DNA from: Lachnospiraceae bacterium UBA5899
GTDB taxonomy: Bacteria > Bacillota > Clostridia > Lachnospirales > Lachnospiraceae
Length of the DNA stretch: 7,363 bases
Direction: 5' to 3'
Assembly: GCA_002432425.1 (NCBI GenBank)
Contig: DJEL01000028.1
Coordinates: forward strand, 1 to 7,363
In this document: piece after piece, positions 6,000 through 7,363 of the stretch
Layout: every line of letters starts with the position of its first letter
Position numbering within the stretch: the first letter of the stretch is position 1
The notes under the pieces: model-generated
What the model was told of the DNA's origin: nothing
Seen by the model: the letters and a program-made list of their open reading frames with translations, nothing else
The model's database searches: none
Program-made: the position numbers and the translations under genes

Positions 6000-6926
6000 A
6001 TGATTAATAAACTGATTGCCAACATTAAAAAAACAAATGCCCCCATTGTAGTGGGTCTGGACCCCATGCTTTCTTACATTCCGGAGCATATTCAGAAAAA
6101 AGCGTTTGCCGAATACGGCGAAACACTGGAAGGTGCCGCAGAGGCTATCTGGCAGTACAACAAAGGGATTGTGGATGCCGTAGCGGATTTAATTCCCGCC
6201 GTAAAACCGCAGATTGCCATGTATGAGCAGTTCGGACTTCCGGGACTGAACGCTTTTGTAAAAACCGTAAATTACTGCAAGGAAAAAGGCCTTGTGGTTA
6301 TCGGGGATATCAAAAGAGGCGACATCGGCTCCACTTCCGAAGCATATGCGGCAGGCCATCTCGGCAAAGTAGCCGTAGGAAGCAAGGCTTATTATCCGTT
6401 CGGTGAGGACTTTGCTACGGTCAATCCGTATCTCGGTTCCGACGGCGTGAAGCCCTTCATTAAGGTATGCAAGGAAGAGAAAAAAGGCATCTTTGTCCTG
6501 GTAAAGACTTCCAATCCCAGCAGCGGCGAATTCCAGGACCGCGAAGTGGACGGCAGACCGCTTTATGAAATCGTAGGAGAAAAGACGGCAGAATGGGGCG
6601 CCGAGTGCATGGGCGATTCCTATAGCTATGTAGGTGCCGTAGTAGGGGCAACCTATCCGAAACAGGGTGAAATTTTAAGAAAGATTATGCCGAAGACCTT
6701 TATTTTAGTGCCCGGTTACGGTGCACAGGGCGGCAAGGGCAAGGACCTGGTTCACTTCTTCAATGAGGACGGACTGGGCGCCATCATCAATTCCTCCCGC
6801 GGCATCATCGCCGCCTACAAGCAGGAAAAATACGCATCCTTCGGGGCGGAAGCTTACGCCGATGCCTCCCGGGCAGCCGTGCTTGACATGAAAGAGGATA
6901 TTGCACAGGCGCTGGAAAGCAGATAG
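6000..6926 (+). CDS. pyrF: Orotidine-5'-phosphate decarboxylase (long, type 2 form)
   Basis: This cytoplasmic TIM-barrel enzyme decarboxylates orotidine 5'-phosphate to UMP, the last step of de novo pyrimidine synthesis. The 308-residue length fits the longer bacterial type 2 PyrF rather than the enzyme of about 240 residues found in Bacillus and E. coli. Seen motifs are the substrate-binding VGLDP near the N-terminus (Asp21), Lys69 in AVKPQ, the catalytic Asp103-x-Lys105-x2-Asp108 in IGDIKRGDIGST, and the phosphate-binding region GYGAQGG (239-245) with INSSRGI (Arg267). The ATG start has AAAGG 8 bases upstream and begins at the usual family N-terminus. The gene is divergent from the ABC operon and is followed within 30 bases by a terminator, so it appears to be transcribed alone rather than with pyrK, pyrD and pyrE. 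No key residue is missing. Confidence 0.96.
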   Translation: MINKLIANIKKTNAPIVVGLDPMLSYIPEHIQKKAFAEYGETLEGAAEAIWQYNKGIVDAVADLIPAVKPQIAMYEQFGLPGLNAFVKTVNYCKEKGLVVIGDIKRGDIGSTSEAYAAGHLGKVAVGSKAYYPFGEDFATVNPYLGSDGVKPFIKVCKEEKKGIFVLVKTSNPSSGEFQDREVDGRPLYEIVGEKTAEWGAECMGDSYSYVGAVVGATYPKQGEILRKIMPKTFILVPGYGAQGGKGKDLVHFFNEDGLGAIINSSRGIIAAYKQEKYASFGAEAYADASRAAVLDMKEDIAQALESR

Positions 6927-6955
6927 AAAAGAAAATAGGAATTAAAAAACAGGAG

Positions 6956-6999
6956 AACAGCCATCTGATGAAAATAGTTTGTCAGATGGCTGTTTTTTT
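6956..6999 (+). terminator. Rho-independent terminator of pyrF
   Basis: Arms 6956-6968 and 6982-6994 (core CAGCCATCTGA / TCAGATGGCTG) pair perfectly over about 13 bp around a 13-base loop, ending in seven T residues (6993-6999). The hairpin starts 30 bases after the pyrF stop. Confidence 0.94.
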
Positions 7000-7031
7000 G
7001 CTGAATGAAATTGTATAAAACAATATGTTGT

Positions 7032-7132
7032 CATGTTGACGTTGATAAAATTAAAATGTATTATATTAAATATAACAAACGAAAACAAACATTGAACGCA
7101 TTGAAAAGATTTGCATGTATAAACATGTTGAC
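7032..7132 (+). repeat. Direct repeat CATGTTGAC, two copies 92 bases apart
   Basis: Exact 9-base copies lie at 7032-7040 (overlapping the -35 box) and 7124-7132 (in the leader). The second copy overlaps one arm of the CATGT-ATAA-ACATG inverted repeat. Two copies around a promoter could be regulator sites; the evidence is slight. Confidence 0.35.
7036..7064 (+). promoter_or_regulatory. Strong sigma-A promoter for the small membrane-protein gene
   Basis: TTGACG (7036-7041) and TATTAT (7059-7064) have an exact 17-base spacer in very AT-rich DNA. Transcription would start near 7071, leaving a leader of about 100 bases. The leader contains a small CATGT-ATAA-ACATG hairpin (7114-7127) and repeats the nonamer CATGTTGAC, which also covers the -35 box. 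Confidence 0.65.
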
Positions 7133-7155
7133 AAATAAATAAAAACGAAAGCAAA

Positions 7156-7161
7156 AGGGAG
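7156..7161 (+). promoter_or_regulatory. Ribosome binding site that selects the GTG start at 7170
   Basis: AGGGAG lies 8 bases before GTG 7170, a standard spacing. The frame then begins with Lys/Arg residues and a hydrophobic helix, as expected for a real N-terminus. No upstream ATG in that frame is plausible. Confidence 0.7.
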
Positions 7162-7169
7162 AAAGCAGG

Positions 7170-7352
7170 GTGAAAAGAAAACTTATTGTCTGCGGTATGG
7201 TAATCGCTGCCATTTTACTTAGTTATGTTCTGATTCGAGGGGAAAGACATATTTTCAGAGTGCATTTCGCAGACGCCGAAATGGAAGCTACGATTGCCCG
7301 GAATATGGGACATTATGACAATAAATGTTTAACAGTCAGAAACCTAAAATGA
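7170..7352 (+). CDS. Small single-pass membrane protein, or truncated N-terminus of a leucine-rich-repeat surface protein
   Basis: A 60-residue frame starting at GTG with a good ribosome site and its own promoter. Residues 2-4 are basic (KRK) and about 5-21 form one hydrophobic helix (IVCGMVIAAILLSYVLI), so it should be a signal anchor with the C-terminal 38 residues outside. The Cys at residue 8 lies too early in the hydrophobic stretch for a lipobox. The tail (HFADAEMEATIARNMGHYDNKCLTVRNLK) resembles the N-terminal cap seen before leucine-rich repeats in clostridial surface proteins (pattern: F-D-x-x-hydrophobic-E-x-x-hydrophobic, then a 'T-V-x-x-L' segment). That resemblance suggests a longer protein was expected. 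The TGA stop lies 11 bases from the window end, so I cannot tell a true small protein from a gene cut by a nonsense codon or frameshift. Function unknown. Confidence 0.55.
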   Translation: MKRKLIVCGMVIAAILLSYVLIRGERHIFRVHFADAEMEATIARNMGHYDNKCLTVRNLK

Positions 7353-7363
7353 AAAATTAAACC

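Noticed and set aside
7128..7133. A perfect TTGACA as a second promoter -35 for the small membrane protein
   Set aside because: No -10 box lies 16-18 bases downstream, and that region is occupied by the ribosome site. It is more simply part of the repeated CATGTTGAC.
1..7363. CRISPR array, tRNA, rRNA, insertion-sequence ends or phage modules
   Set aside because: No regularly spaced repeats, cloverleaf-like sequence, rRNA segments, transposon terminal repeats or phage genes were seen on either strand.

Overview
The window looks like chromosomal DNA from a gut-type Firmicute, most likely a member of the Lachnospiraceae or a close clostridial relative. The protein families, strong AGGAGG-type ribosome sites, AT-rich intergenic promoters and U-tailed terminators all point that way. 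An oxygen-sensitive class III ribonucleotide reductase implies an anaerobic or facultative lifestyle. The species assignment is an inference; there is no rRNA or tRNA in the window to confirm it.

Layout. (1) 1-837, plus strand: the 3' part of nrdD, the anaerobic ribonucleoside-triphosphate reductase, with its glycyl-radical motif, zinc site and a fused C-terminal redoxin domain (CPNC). A long hairpin terminator follows at once, so no nrdG lies directly downstream. (2) 1088-2065, plus strand: a complete Rpn/PD-(D/E)XK 'putative transposase' nuclease gene with its own promoter and a GTG start. (3) 2195-5828, minus strand: a two-gene operon encoding the two half-transporters of a heterodimeric ABC exporter, with an 8-base translational overlap. 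It converges on the Rpn gene, and one hairpin at 2135-2167 can serve as terminator for both. (4) 6000-6926, plus strand: pyrF, orotidine-5'-phosphate decarboxylase, divergent from the ABC operon and closed by its own terminator. (5) 7000-7169: an AT-rich stretch with a strong promoter, then 7170-7352, a 60-residue single-pass membrane protein whose tail resembles the start of a leucine-rich-repeat ectodomain and which may be a truncated gene.

How the genes work together. nrdD (dNTP synthesis) and pyrF (UMP synthesis) are both nucleotide-metabolism genes, but they sit in separate transcription units and are probably only loosely related in function. The two ABC genes form one machine: the first protein in the operon carries the degenerate ATPase residues and the second the catalytic ones, as in the TM287/TM288 and BmrC/BmrD type of exporter. 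The Rpn gene is an accessory element of a family that is often multicopy in these bacteria. I see no CRISPR array, phage module, tRNA, rRNA, insertion-sequence ends or obvious new defence system. The points most worth a second look are the NrdD-redoxin fusion, the acidic/aromatic linker insertion in the second ABC subunit, and the possibly interrupted gene at the right edge.
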